A stretch of 64,000 nt of DNA from Saksenaea vasiformis B4078. Taxonomy: Eukaryota > Mucoromycota > Mucoromycetes > Mucorales > Saksenaeaceae. The position numbers and the translations under genes were made by a program. Below, piece by piece: positions 22,159 to 34,352 of the stretch. The stretch is taken from assembly GCA_000697055.1 (NCBI GenBank), contig JNDT01001937.1:434001-498000 (forward strand). Direction: 5' to 3'. Position 1 is the first letter of the stretch. Each line of letters opens with the position of its first letter. The notes below the pieces were generated by a model. The model was not told where the DNA came from. It did no database searches and saw only the letters and a program-made list of their open reading frames with translations.

Positions 22159-23449
22159 CTAGCTTGCCATGGAAAGTTTTGTATTTAAGGCTTGAGCGAG
22201 ATTCTGGATATCATCGTCATCATCCTTATGTTCGTACTCATCTTCCTGGATGTATGATACAATGCGGGACATGGACTGGCATAGGCAGTTCGTCATATCA
22301 GGGCCTAAAGGACATTCTATTAGAATCTATTTGTTTATGGTACTTTCCGGATAGTTTACCACACTCGGTTGTACTCGCCATTCCGTAAGCCATCAAAGCC
22401 CACAACAGATGCATGACGTTTTTTGCCACACCTCGATTAAAACCCATACCAATGCCTACACCACGACCTTCCCTACAAGATTGGACTGAGTCATTTCCTT
22501 CTCTTTTTTTTTTCAGAAGTAGCTACTCACTCTTCTAGTCTTTCCGCTCCCCATCGAAGTAGCGTCAGCGTGTCCGATTTTTCGATAAATCGATTGCTTT
22601 GATCTCTACGTGCCAGACTATGTGTGACAGCATTTGTGTACACTACCAACCTCATCATGAGTTCCAGACTCATCATCAAAAGATCGGAGTATAATGTGTT
22701 GCACACGATCAACGTAAACTGATGAAAAATCGAAGGTGACATCGGTACTGGTGTGAGGAAGTCTGTTAAATGATCATGTTCGATAATAGTCTGATGATCG
22801 GCGTCAATAGAACAGGATAAAAATGTGTTGAGGAGTCTATACCAAAACAAGCATCAGCCGCATTTACGGCATGTCGAGAGAGATCCTCTTCTGCTGCTCT
22901 TTACCTGGAAGTCTCTAACAGAACCCGGGCGTCATTTTCATGCCATAGAATCGATCGACATAATCGTAATACGTCCATATCATTCAGTAACATCTGCCCA
23001 ACAGGATCCCAGTGACATGCCATATTTGCAAGAGCTCCCATAGCCAACTCCCGCGTACGATTCCGCTTCGTCATGGTAATAATCTAACAGACTGGATCAG
23101 ATGTCCTCACGTTGGAATTTGGTTTCTTGCTCTTTACTTTGAGAAGCACCCGATGAAATTGAGTATTGGCCATAATTTCAGCGTATTCAGTTACTGTACA
23201 AACATCCCAAGCAGCGCACAATGTTCGTTCATATGGTGAATCGTCGTCAGGATGGCTTCCGTTAGGCAGTTCATCCACGATCTCCTGCATTACACCATCC
23301 ACAAGTTTCCTCATGATAGGAGAAACAACGCTTGCGTCTTGATCAGTATGTATGTCATCGGGTATGACCATGATGCAAAAAGGGAAGATATCAGCTGGGT
23401 GGGGATCGAAAATGGACTCGCCTTCCAGATCTCGCAGAACGCAGTCCAT
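22159..23449 (-). CDS. SAAL1: SAAL1-like armadillo-type protein
   Basis: Five exons in minus order: 23449-23111, 23065-22905, 22836-22531, 22472-22360, 22304-22159; phases close to 354 aa. The diagnostic core is AAWDVCTVTEYAEIMANTQF (SAAL1 has WD..(M/D)EDVA.F) followed by RTRELAMGALANMACH, which parallels the REICVGILGNMAC motif of animal SAAL1, then ARVLLETSRLLNTFL, matching its PPTLLETSRLL. The rest is repeated hydrophobic helices with HLLWALMAYGMAST near the C-terminus and a very acidic tail (EDEYEHKDDDDD). Expected fold is an alpha-alpha superhelix for protein binding. The cellular role in fungi is unknown. The start at 23449 is the first Met of the open frame that leaves a sensible N-terminus; a further 5' exon cannot be excluded. 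Confidence 0.8.
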
Positions 23450-24274
23450 TAGTCCTTTTTCTTTTCCCACGTAAGCTTTGTAGGGGGGCCATGTAGAACA
23501 CTGTACACAAGGAGAATCGATACACGCTAAATGATTTCTAATACAGTATCCAGTGTAGCGTCCGTACATAAAAACTCTGTGAGCATAAGTCTTTGCTACT
23601 TGAAACCCCTATGTGCCCAACTAGGGTACTAAATTTGCGTCCCTATCAAATAAAGCTTTTATCGATTGGTCGATTAAGCATCCTCTATTCAACTTGCTGC
23701 TTTGTTTCAGTAACTTGTTGAGATCTACAATAGAATAAGAATCTCACCTTCATATATATATCGGCATTCCCGTTGACGGATATCCTTTGTTGTTGTTTCG
23801 CCTCAAATTTTCTCTACTTGGGTCTCATACAGTCCAAGACAGCTGACACACTTCAGTGAGTTTCAGAATTCGTTCACCATAGTCCATCATTGTACACTGG
23901 TGGCGTTGCTGAGCTCTTCTTTTCCATGATCTTTTATTGTTGCCATAGTACGTAGATATAATCGAAAAGGAATACCATTATCAAGCGGCATTTTATATTA
24001 AACGTCTTTTCATCACTGCAAGTTTTGGTCGATCCTTTCCCAGCGGATGATGAAATCCGCTTAGCATGGTACGAGGTCTATTATCTAACTCTGTTGACCA
24101 CCACATCAGGAGGAGGGTCAACATGAACTCACTGCTAATTGACTTTTCACATTTATCAATGTTAAGCGACATAGACCACCCATAGATTACTCGAAAACCT
24201 CCTACAAGTTACAGGCAACCTGATTTTTCGCGAAAATGCATCTCACATACCACTCAGCCTTAACTGTCGCTTTA
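23450..24274. other. Intergenic between SAAL1-like and VPS9 genes
   Basis: AT-rich, with a TATATATAT run at 23753-23761 that could serve the SAAL1-like gene or be incidental. No coding potential recognised. Confidence 0.35.
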
Positions 24275-27131
24275 TTAAACAGCACCCGATTGCTTTAGTA
24301 TCGCAGCTAATCGTTTATAATCAGCTAACAGTTGTGTTACATCCCCTATAGTAAGTTCTTCCACAGACTTCATGTCCAAAAATTTCTGGATAGGGCCATC
24401 CGTGTCTGCGTTCGAAGTTGACTTGGGCGCGACAGATTGAATAAAATTAGATGGTGCCTGTAGAAGTGCATGAAACGTGTCCGTGCGAGAAGATGGTTGC
24501 TAGTGAGCAATGTTTAGAGCGCAGCACTACATCTACAAGATAGCTACCCTTAATGAGGCGACACGACTCTCCATAAAACTTGATACAGAGCTTTCCCACG
24601 CATTTCCACCGGTTCCAGTGGCTGATCCTTCCTTACTAGCGCTAGTCTTTCGCGATTGTGATTTCGTTGTTTCTTTCAATTCACTTGCTTCCTTCTTCGA
24701 CATATCACTTCCCATACGAACTTTGCCTATAATATCTTCCACCATTGACGAATACAAAAGGCCATTTTTTCCTTGCTGCGATGCTGGCTTTGTCTGTTTG
24801 CTTCCAGAAGCAGGTGATCCTTCGTCTTCCGAATTTCGTTGCCATAACCTTCCTAATCCATCAAACATAACATCTGACATGAGTTTGAAACCGCCCATTG
24901 GTGTGTGCCGTAGTGCTGATTCGGATCTTATATCTGTGGGTTTGGACGAGTTTAATTCAGTGAGGTGACTACATTATTGTTAGCACATAGAAGCGTAGAG
25001 ATAAAAAGATACGTACACTCTGTCCGCTGATAAGCCGAGGCTCACAAGGTTGGTCGTTTCAAGAAAGGAAACCGCAGCCATCTGGCAAAGCAAAAAGGTT
25101 ACACTAAGAATAAACTTTGTAACTTTACCATATTTGTCAAACAATAACTTGCTTGTCCCTTAATCATAGATGGTCTGCGAAACCTCTGTATGAATTTTAA
25201 ATGTGAAAGGAAGTGGGGAGGATTGGATTTCACAATGGTGAATATTAAGAGCGGGAGTAGAACGTCTGCTCCACTTGATCGAATAGATTGCTGTTCTGTT
25301 TTCTCTTTTTCATCACTCAGCGATTCGGACCCTTCTTGGATTTTAGTTTCTGACGTCTCGGTAAGTGGACGACTTGTCTCATTTTCATTCGTTTCTAGCT
25401 CTTTATTTCCAACCGTTCCTTCGTCCTTAGCGGTCAGTGGCAGTTCAACCTTGTTGTGCTCTTGTCCTTGAGTTGGCGTTTCACCGTCATCGCTGGCCTT
25501 TGGTATCATTTGCTTCGCGTCCTTAGCCCTTTCCATATCGGAAGAAATCTCTGTGCAACTGTTCTCCAACTTTTCTATTGAGCCTGATGCGAAAATCAGC
25601 GTAAAATGACTCTGGCAGCTGTTTAGCTTACCAACAATGATTTGGTGAGTTTTCACCAATGTGTCAAGTTTCTCTTTAGGACTGACAATAGATATAAGCT
25701 GCTGCAATTGCATCCCTGCAGCTTTTACAGCCTCGTTCGTACTCTCGACTTCAACGGGATCATTCACAACAACGCCAAGATGCTCCAAATTAAGATCAAG
25801 CAAATTCAATGCAGCTATTCGCGATGCCAGCGCTTCGTCAGCAAGTGCTTCGTCGCCCCGGGGTTCTGGGAACAGGCTAATCACACTCCTCCTTAAGTGA
25901 TTATCTAAAGAATTGAGACACTTACTGATTATACAGCTCTGAACAAATATAGGATTCTATAATATCCAAACTCTCCTCAACGTCTTCATAAGACTCCTTG
26001 ACACCCGGAAGGATATCATCCAGAAATTCCATAATTAGTGTGCTTGCTTTATCAGGAGTCCGTGGTGCCTTTTTAAAGAACGCCTCAAGAAAACTTGGCT
26101 GTTTGTCAACAGAAAGAAGAGTAGAAACTAATATGCACTTACGTAGAGACTTGAGATGCCATTGGAATTTGGGGCAGCACTTGTTGTTTAATGTCCGAGT
26201 CATTGGTTTCTCGCGAACGCGTCCATTCTACGATATCAGCTTTTGAAATTGGCTTTTGTATAATCATCGCCGTTATCATTTTTTCATCGCGCAGTGGCAA
26301 TTGAACATGACTTGCTAGAATAGTATATGCTGGATGATCTGATGTGATGGATGAAGGGTCCAGACTAAACGTGTCAAACAAAGATCTACATCTTGCATAA
26401 ATAACCTTTGTTATTTGCCAGATGCTGTTTACCTTTTGTTGACTGACTCCACAATGGATATCGTTTCACGCTCAGAAGGTAGTAAGCCTAAAGCTACCAG
26501 ACGATCTCTAGGATTATCATATGTTATACATCAAAGAACAGAACCAAACATCCTTACGTACTTCTGAAAAGTTCCACGAATTCCACTGAGTGATATGATC
26601 TGTGCGATCTTGTGGTCGTTCTGATATAAGACAACATGATCTTGGATAAATTCGCGATCAATGACAGCAGAAGGATGTGATGGTCGTGAAACGGGGAGTA
26701 ACAGCATAGCCTGTAAAAATTGATACGAATAGTTGGCTCAAAAGGCGCATTGACAAGAGAAAGTTTACCTTGTCTTGTGCCAACAAAAGATCAACAATAT
26801 CATCAATTTCACTGTCATTTGTATCTCTTAAGCGGGATAACATGAGCATGCCCCATGAATTGGATGGCACAGGTATAGAAAAAGAAGAAGACGAAGAAGG
26901 AGAGGATGTAGACGAGAAGCTTTTGGACAGACTCGACAGACTTGGGCGTTTCATTACAGACTGCGATGGAGGGGATGACACGATGACATCAGAACTAGTT
27001 ATACGCCGCAGAAAATTCGCTGGCCTTTCCGATCTATTCTGTTGCTCTTCATCGGGACTTGAACCAGTAGAGGTTGCAGAAGTAGATGGAGTGAGTCCTG
27101 CTGTTCGACGAAATTGGTCAAAGCGGAACAT
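24275..27131 (-). CDS. VPS9-domain protein, probable Rab5-family GEF
   Basis: Ten exons in minus order: 27131-26769, 26710-26562, 26507-26433, 26385-26151, 26098-25926, 25876-25632, 25583-25129, 25081-25017, 24968-24548, 24499-24275; phases close to 801 aa. VPS9 domains catalyse nucleotide exchange on Rab5/Ypt51-type GTPases at early endosomes. Evidence: helical bundle EFLDDILPGVKESYEDVEES, ASRIAALNLLDLNLEHLGV, SPKEKLDTLVKTHQIIV, then the strongly conserved LLPLLIFTIVKSNPPHFLSH and IKGQASYCLTNM with AAVSFLE. About 100 acidic, Thr/Ser-rich residues separate the EKL helix from the LLPLL helix. The Ser-rich N-terminus and the C-terminal extension (about 215 aa, ending LAAILKQSGAV) show no domain. 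The donor at the end of exon 4 is non-consensus (GTCTCT), though a GTAAGT lies 8 bp downstream. Confidence 0.85.
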
Positions 27132-29478
27132 GACACTCGATTTTCCGCTGAGAGTGGAAAGTCATGGTTTGACCCGAGACAATGAGCCAATCATACACCG
27201 GAGACAAATAGACAGGCACAAGTGGGGGGTTGTGTGTTCCACCTGTTCACCATTAACTCAGAACGCAAATATCGCATGCTTCCACGTTATGTTTTTTCTT
27301 TGCTACCGTTCTGTTAAAAGAGTACGGATGGATACGTCTTTTTGATTTCTACCGCGGAGTTCTTCAACCGATTTGCAAAATAATATATGTAATTAAGGAC
27401 AAATCATCACAGATATTGTCGAGGCCCATGATTGACAGAAACCACCTTTCTATTCTTATCATTGTAGACAAAGCATATGATAACATGTGACGCATTCTGA
27501 TAGGCCTTTCTTTTCCTCTGTTGTATCCCTATATTGCCTTCTGGTTAGGCTCCAAACGTGCAAATGCAGCTGTGGATTTCAGTTGTTTGGATAGTAACTT
27601 GACAGACAGGAAATCCTTTGAGACTCTTTCTTTATTTGGATGTAAAGTAAAGATGATTGTATATGTTTACGCGTCTGTCCTTATTATGGCAATTGACTAT
27701 TATTATACTTCAAAAGAAAAGAGTGATGCATACGCTGCACCGATCTTTCTACTGTTTATAGCATAAAATAGCCTTCTTAATTATACCTAACTCCAGTTAG
27801 CAAGACTGTAAAGTGTCCGTCAAGTAAGTCGGTCTTAAAGGATAATCTCACTATGAGAAAATGTATAGCAACAAGATACACAAGGAACCACGCTTTGCGG
27901 ACAGATACACAGCAGAGATATACGCGATATTAGATGCTATTGCAAGATACATCACAATAAAATAGATTGAAAGAATCCTATCAAGAGAAATGCCGCAAGG
28001 TTGGACATCGGGGGAGTAGAAGTCTCAAGAAGTGTCGCAGAAGGAAGTGATTCAAGAACGGATCTTGCAAAAAGTGGACATTGCAAGAGATCACATTGCC
28101 AGAAGAAGGCCTCACAAAAAAAGCAGATAGGGAGATATGAAAAAAGAAAATTATAGGCTGCAAAAAGATATAGCAAGAAGCAATTGTGCATTGTCCAGAA
28201 GATTCCTACTCGCATTCACATACACATCATTTTTATCTTCGTCTAAGCCGTGTATAAATTCTACATTTACCAGGGTTCGTGGGGGTACCACCAGGGCCCC
28301 TTTTTCCGAAATTCCTCAACTTAGTTTGATCTTTTGAGTCTCGTTTTGTTTTGTTTTTGCGGTTTCTGGAAACAGGTTGTAAAGTTAGCAGAACCAATTA
28401 GAACTTCGTCAGTTTCTCTGTAGTGCGTAGTAAAGAGATTAAAAGTTTCCAAAAATAACCCCAGAATAGTATTTACGGGGAGTACCTGTAATCACCTTCG
28501 GATTTACACTTGTGCCGCTTGCCGTCGCAGCACATTCACGGATTAGGTAGTTACTCTGTACGACGCAAGACTTACCATCCTAGTATTTCAAAGGAGAGCA
28601 AACTTGTCGTCACTTGCCTGTTCCTACTTATTTTCCTTTGATTGCATATACTTTCTGCGCCTAGACTATCATCAGATAGCGACCTGCTTTATCGTTAGTC
28701 ATAGAAGAAAAAAAATAGGGGGAAGAAGTGAATGTGGCATAGAAGCTGTCCAGAATTTTGCGCATTGATCCTTGAACTTCTGAATGCCTTAAGGAAGCTA
28801 CATGGGAGTATGCAGCTGACAGAAAACGGTTGCATATCATCCTGTAATAAAGATGCTGTGAGGTTTCATAGATATTCCATCAGGTTTTTAAGTTTGCTAT
28901 AGCTGATGATTTGAACAAGGTTGGTACATGATAAAAAAAAGGGGGGAGGAGAATTTAGCGTGGCTGACTGGAAGACAGGATTACTTTATGTATGGAAGGC
29001 AATCTTATATGGAAAGAGGAATCTTTCCCCTATGATAAGCTGCTTCTTTTTCTCTTTTCATTCGCGTTGGTAAATGCAGTCATCTTGCTACTCGTGTGTC
29101 TGCACCGTAAGTGGACACAATAACGACCCTGTATTTCGTACGAATAATCTCCGCTGCATAACAAATACAGGCGAACACTACAATAGTGCCCAGTCGGACG
29201 GTTTTCACATAAATTACTTGCATTGACATTTACCTTTTGTCATTTTTCTATCAAGCTATAACCGATAAGTGTAAGCAGTAATTAGGATATACTCGGGTAC
29301 TATCCCACGATGGAACGGTGCATATTATTACAGTAAATGACAGTCCTTTCCCCTTCACGCCACAGTAACTCCTGGGAAATCAACTATTACGGTTGATGTA
29401 CGTAGATATAATACGAGATAACTATAGCAACAGCCTCCTTTTTCTCTGCTTTGGTTCATTTCATCTTTCTCCGTTTCC
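27132..29478. other. Long intergenic region with a purine-rich repeat-like tract
   Basis: About 2.3 kb without a supported gene. A plus frame at 27521-27766 (81 codons, ending in hydrophobic residues) is unassigned. At about 27940-28200 the plus strand is purine-rich with recurrent GCAAGA/TTGCAAG/CAAGAA motifs, suggesting a degenerate simple repeat. Downstream sequence up to the transporter is AT-rich and featureless to my eye. Confidence 0.4.
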
Positions 29479-31322
29479 ATGTCAGATCTTACTGAAACCG
29501 CCGAAAAGCATACAAAGAATGATCTAGAGAAATCGCTGGTTAGAAAGCTTGATATCCGACTTTTACCATTGCTCTGTTGCTTTTTCTTTATGGATTACAC
29601 CGATCGGGCGAACTTGGGAAATGCAGAGTAAGCAGAGTTTTGCTTCGAATTCATCTGACGTTTTCCTGTCGATAGATTGGCAGGCATCCAAACCGATCTT
29701 AACGTAAATATTTTTGCAAAACTCATAACAATTTTATAAAAATATGTTTAGCTTACGTCGATGGAATTAAGCGCTGCGATTTCGGCGTTTTTTATCACTT
29801 ATGCAAGTACCATTGCCCTTTTTTTTTCCTTTATGCTAAATATGGTTCCTATTTCGGTGTGTGTAGATATTGTGTGAAGTACCATCAAACATGATTCTAA
29901 AGCGGACAAGTGCAAGGATATGGCTTCCGTCGTTAATGACATTTTGGGGAATTGTCACGATAGCTATGGCATTTGTACGTGACTTCAAAGGCCTTGCAGC
30001 TGCTAGGCTTTTATTAGGGTAAGTCATAATGGAATCGACCGAAGCAAAAGTTGACTGTGGTTTTTCATGAAGAGCCGCTGAAAGCGGATATATACCGGGT
30101 GTTCTATACCAAATATCCCAGATCTATAAACCTAATGAGCTGAATATACGATTGGCGCTACTATTGTCCACCGCTAGCCTGTCCGCAATCGTATCTGGAC
30201 CATTGGCATACGGGGCTATGCATCTTTCTGGTACCTGGGGGCTGGCAGGCTGGCAGTTTTTGTTTCTGCTTGAAGGAATACCAACTGTACTGCTTAGCCT
30301 GATATCGTTTTGGTTATTATTCGATCATGTTGATGAGGTAACGTGGTTGACGGACGAACAAAAGGCATTCCAGAGGGAACGAATTCCTAAGCAGCCAGAG
30401 ACACCGATTACTTGGCGGACTTTCTGGACAGTTTTCAATGACTGGAAAGTGTGGACATTCGGGCTGGTATATCTCTTGACTTCTGTCAATATGACAAGTG
30501 CTGTTGTGTTCTTTCCTATGGTTATCCATGGTAAAAAAAAAAGGAAACAAACACGAACTCTATCCTTGTACTCATTTCGCATTTCAAGGATTTGGATTTT
30601 CAAAGAGTATTTCCCAATTATTAACCGCTCCACCTGGTATCTGGGCAGGCATCATGACATTAGTGGGCGGGTATTTGGCCGACAGGTACCGTCGGCGATC
30701 TCCGCTGATTGTGGGCGGATTATTAATGGTTGCCATTGGCTACTTGTTGCTCTTAGTCCTCGATAACACAGCAGGTGCGTTTTCTTTATTATCTTCGTAC
30801 ATTGACATTTCGAATATTTAGGACTCTATACGGCCATCTTTATTCTGGTTGGCGGAATTGCTTTCCAAGGTAAAACAAAGGGATATAACATATATACAGT
30901 GAGACAACTGACGATCAATGACAGCCGCGGCTGTAGTCGGTTGGTCTAGTGTAAACTTCCCTGACCTCGCTTGCCGAGCGACAGCAGTGGCCATAGTGGT
31001 GATGGTTGGTAATGTTGGTGGAGTTATCGCCGCCTATGCCTTCCCAGAATCGGATGCACCACACTATGGTAAGTTCATTTTTTTTTCTTTATCAATGCTA
31101 AGAAGTTGTTCCTGTAGTTTTTGGTAAATGCGTGAACTTAGCGTGCGCCTTGATGGCCGCCTTTGTCGCTGGATTAACCGGGTATGGGTTGTATAAAGAG
31201 AATTGCCGACGTGATGCAATGGAACATGAAAAGCCTGGTTACGATAAGGTATGTCTAAGTCTGCCTCTTCGGCTTCTATTAAGCTCCGTCGATTGTCCTT
31301 ATAGTTCCGTTTCTTCTATTGA
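29479..31322 (+). CDS. MFS transporter, anion:cation symporter (Dal5/Tna1-like)
   Basis: Plasma-membrane permease family importing allantoate, nicotinate, pantothenate or similar anions. Ten exons inferred: 29479-29627, 29676-29703, 29752-29806, 29867-30018, 30073-30530, 30589-30774, 30822-30869, 30925-31068, 31118-31248, 31305-31322. Signatures: cytosolic N-terminus SLVRKLDIRLLPLLC, MDYTDRANLGNAELAGIQTD (family DR.N.GNA motif), ILCEVPSNMILKR in helix 3, AAESGYIPGVLYQIS, GWQFLFLLEGIPTV, WLTDEQKAF, ADRYRRRSPLIV, and a terminal DKFRFFY. About twelve membrane segments fit. Exons 4-10 agree in phase, but the join of exon 3 (ends after FFITYA) to exon 4 (ILCEVPSN) leaves a one-base mismatch with any GT-AG choice I can find. 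The gene may therefore carry a frameshift in or near the poly-T tract, or I have misjudged the splice. Substrate not predictable. Confidence 0.85.
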
Positions 31323-31579
31323 TGAAAGCCAAGAAATACAAGAAAAAGACAATAGGATTGTCTCACTAGAGTATTAAATCGTATACTATGTAACCTAGAT
31401 AATGTATTCCATCCTATATCCACTTTGCTACAGGCGACGGCTTGGATATCAGAGTTAAATGCTTCTGGAGGAGCAACATTGTATTCTACTGTGGAGCGAT
31501 GGCGCAGCCTTAAACCGCTTTTGTCTTAACTCGTACGGGTATATCATTCACACAATGTTCACGTAATAAACGTTGTCCC

Positions 31580-33124
31580 CTATACTTCATCCGTGGAGGC
31601 GCTACGCGATAATAGTACATTCTTTCGCTCTTCATGGGATACAGCAAGTCCACTAGGATGAAACCAGTAGACAGTTGATAGTTTGGATTGCAGTTGCGGT
31701 AACAATTCCTCGCTTTCAGAAAACAAATGATTCCATCGACCGTCCTCGAGACCATGAATAAATTCATCCCATTCGTTGTTGGTAAACGTGAGATGCAGTT
31801 TAGATCCACTCAGTTCTTTGGTCATCAGCAAGATTCCCTGGCCGACTATCTTGGAGAGACGATGCATACGTTCACCCACAACGACATTCCGGCGGAAAGC
31901 AGCCCAATTTGTCCCTATCAGTAATGGTTCAATCCACGTGCGGTATGCTTTCATTTTTGCGTTGCGTTCCTTGTCTTTATCCTGTTCATCCAGCTGGGCT
32001 ATCTCGTCTGGAAAAAGGGCAGCAAAGCGAATCTGAAACTCTTCAAAGGCCAGAAATAATTTGAAATAGTCTGTGTTATAATAGATGCCATTTTGATTCA
32101 TCCCACTGTCCAAGTGTGGCTTCATGTTGGAGTGGTGGATCAAGGTACGTAAAGTGGGTTCAAGAAGAACTTGGGCTTGATCGGGAGTGAATGCAGTTGG
32201 TAAAGGGGGAGCATGATGTATAACGAGACTGAAATCGGGCGGCAATTGTTGCGCTTTTTGATCGAGTTCGGCCATAGTGATATTTCGCATCCTCTGAAGG
32301 ATATCATCCCGACGCTGCTCAAATTCGCCGTGTCGATGAGGAAGTTTCGGTTTTTTAGTCGTAATGACGTGTAACGCTGAAAAATCCGGCGGGAGCCGTT
32401 TCCGTTTCCGTGTGAGCGAAGCCTGGGTAAGAATACCTTGCTCGGCATAACGTTGTAGTAAAGCAGGTTCACGCGTGATACGACCATCCTGGTAATAGAA
32501 ACCGCGTTGGGTAGGCTCCATTGGTTCGTTGCCAGACTCGATGAAGTGTACTTGTCTAAAATCAGGAGAAGACTTTTCGTAAAGGTCTCGAACCTGAGTG
32601 TAAGATCTCATGGTGGAGGAGATCTCACCGCTTACTGTCGAATCTGCTGGATGAAGAATGTTTAAAGGGGTTAAACCTTCCGAAGAGAATGTTGATGAAT
32701 CCGATAGGGATCCGGGAGAGTTCTCGACCCAGGCCCGAAACGGGTCTTTCAATAAAGCATTTTCCATAGAACAGCATGAATGGCTTTGTGGTAAACAGAC
32801 TCCGTACACGGTCGTATCGCCATAGAGAAAGAAGATTTTATCTTCGTGGGTAGGCTTATAGAACTTGATATGATCACCGAGAGCATATGAAACACAGAAT
32901 AATAACTTGGCCAAACGTTCCGCGTGAGGCTTTTTACAAAGTACTTGTTTCACAATACGAAAAAGTTCTAATAGGTCTGCGTCAACCAGTATGTCCTCTG
33001 CCCGGGGCTCATAGAGCTGTACTGCTTTCGAGAGCAGGCAACTATCCATTGGCAGATCAGTAGCGTGTGTCATGGAGGAATGAAGACAATGAAAGACGAA
33101 TGGGAAAGCTTTCCCCACAGTCAT
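31580..33124 (-). CDS. Hypothetical protein, 514 aa
   Basis: Single uninterrupted frame, unusual here where most genes have introns. The start may be the Met at 33124 or a later one (MTHATDLPMDS, 17 residues on). The N-terminal region (ILVDADLLELFRIVKQVLCK...LAKLLFCVSYALGDHIKFY) looks globular. The middle has KRKRLPPDF and KKPKLPHRH, possible nuclear-localisation signals. The C-terminal third is globular again (DYFKLFLAFEEFQIRFAALF, WIEPLLIGTNWAAFRRNVVV, NNEWDEFIHGLEDGRWNHLF). PPDF appears twice, at LPPDFSALHV and LPPDFSLVIH, a possible short repeat. No family recognised. It starts about 60 bp downstream of the stop of the thiamine pyrophosphokinase gene on the same strand. Confidence 0.8.
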   Translation of the reverse strand: MTVGKAFPFVFHCLHSSMTHATDLPMDSCLLSKAVQLYEPRAEDILVDADLLELFRIVKQVLCKKPHAERLAKLLFCVSYALGDHIKFYKPTHEDKIFFLYGDTTVYGVCLPQSHSCCSMENALLKDPFRAWVENSPGSLSDSSTFSSEGLTPLNILHPADSTVSGEISSTMRSYTQVRDLYEKSSPDFRQVHFIESGNEPMEPTQRGFYYQDGRITREPALLQRYAEQGILTQASLTRKRKRLPPDFSALHVITTKKPKLPHRHGEFEQRRDDILQRMRNITMAELDQKAQQLPPDFSLVIHHAPPLPTAFTPDQAQVLLEPTLRTLIHHSNMKPHLDSGMNQNGIYYNTDYFKLFLAFEEFQIRFAALFPDEIAQLDEQDKDKERNAKMKAYRTWIEPLLIGTNWAAFRRNVVVGERMHRLSKIVGQGILLMTKELSGSKLHLTFTNNEWDEFIHGLEDGRWNHLFSESEELLPQLQSKLSTVYWFHPSGLAVSHEERKNVLLSRSASTDEV

Positions 33125-33181
33125 TTAGTGGATTTATCTCACGCGGCGTTTGAAAAAGGTGTTGTAGCACGTAACGTTCAT

Positions 33182-34352
33182 TTACACTTTTATCTCGATG
33201 GTCCACACGACAGGTGAGTCGGTTTCAATTTCTATCAAATCATCCTCAATCATATTGGAAGTACTAACCATTCCGCCAAAGAAGCATGGGTGGTTTTCTA
33301 TAAGAAAAATTAGAGAAATAGCCCATATCAGAAACAAACAACTTACTCAAGTTCCATCGCAACCCTCTTGTGGTAAGTGTAGCCGGGGCTCCGATAGGCA
33401 TAATCCCACACGTGGGACCTGTATAAGGTTTGGAAGTTTCGTTATTCTTTCCCTCTTGCATCACGATTGTTTTCGTCTTACCTTCAAACTCTCTTTGACA
33501 ATGAATTTGATGCATACCCTGTAATACCGAAAACGGATGATTCATAACAATAGATAAACAAAGTAACTTTATATACCTTGTCCAGCAAGATCGTGAGGTT
33601 CTCATCACTCAACAAGATCACTCTCCTCTCTGTTTGATCCTTCATGAAATACAACATATTAATGCTTGCAATAGTTTGATCAAATCGGCCACCCAATGCT
33701 GGTAGAGCAACAATATCCATCTAGCCATACCAATTCAATTCAGTTCCAGCGTCAAACCAATTTGTGGTTTACCTTTTTTGCCAGCACAGATTCCTTTTCC
33801 TCCAGCAAATCAGCACATTTCATAAAATCTGTGGACTCTTGGTCATCGACTTTTGTAATTTTGACGCCCTGGCCAATTTATTAAGCGCAACAGCAACTAG
33901 GAACATAGATGAACCAACCTTGGATTCGTAGTAGGCCCGGACCTCTGGTCGAAGGGAATCAAGATCTCCTCGGATCTCATCAGGAAGATACCTGAAAAAC
34001 AGTATCCAACCAGGAGTGAGACCTGGGAACGGCCAATCCAAATTGCTTACTGTTCACGTTTCTGAGGTTGGCTCTCGAAGGCGTCATAAAGTCTGTTGGA
34101 ACCACCGTCAGCGCAAAATTTGAAAGCAGCTATTTGAAAACAAAGGATAAAAAAAATAAATAAATAAAGGAGGTTACTATGGCAGTCTCTTCTTGCATAA
34201 TCTGACTCACCATTTTGCCATAGGCGATGCAATGTGTTGAGATTGTTCAGTGGTTGATTCAAAAGAATGAGACAAAACTTCTCTGGCTTGTTTCCTTTAG
34301 CAAAAATGTTGGATGGACACCAACGTGTAATGGCTTTCAGCGCGTGTGCCAT
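33182..34352 (-). CDS. TPK1: Thiamine pyrophosphokinase
   Basis: Transfers pyrophosphate from ATP to thiamine to make thiamine diphosphate, the cytosolic last step of cofactor formation. Eight exons in minus order: 34352-34211, 34129-34051, 33991-33919, 33868-33773, 33720-33577, 33518-33482, 33418-33347, 33297-33182; phases close to 252 aa, the normal fungal/animal size. Family motifs in order: CADGGSNRLYD, LPDEIRGDLDSLRPEVRAYY, the DDQESTDFMKC metal/ATP site, LGGRFDQTIASINM, and the thiamine-binding C-terminal segment RWNLKN...FGGMVSTSN with PVVWTIEIKV. All expected catalytic acidic residues are present. Complete and apparently functional. Confidence 0.95.

Noticed and set aside
28137..28337. 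Plus frame with downstream GGTACCACC context, possible gene
   Set aside because: Short, no domain, adjoining degenerate purine repeats.
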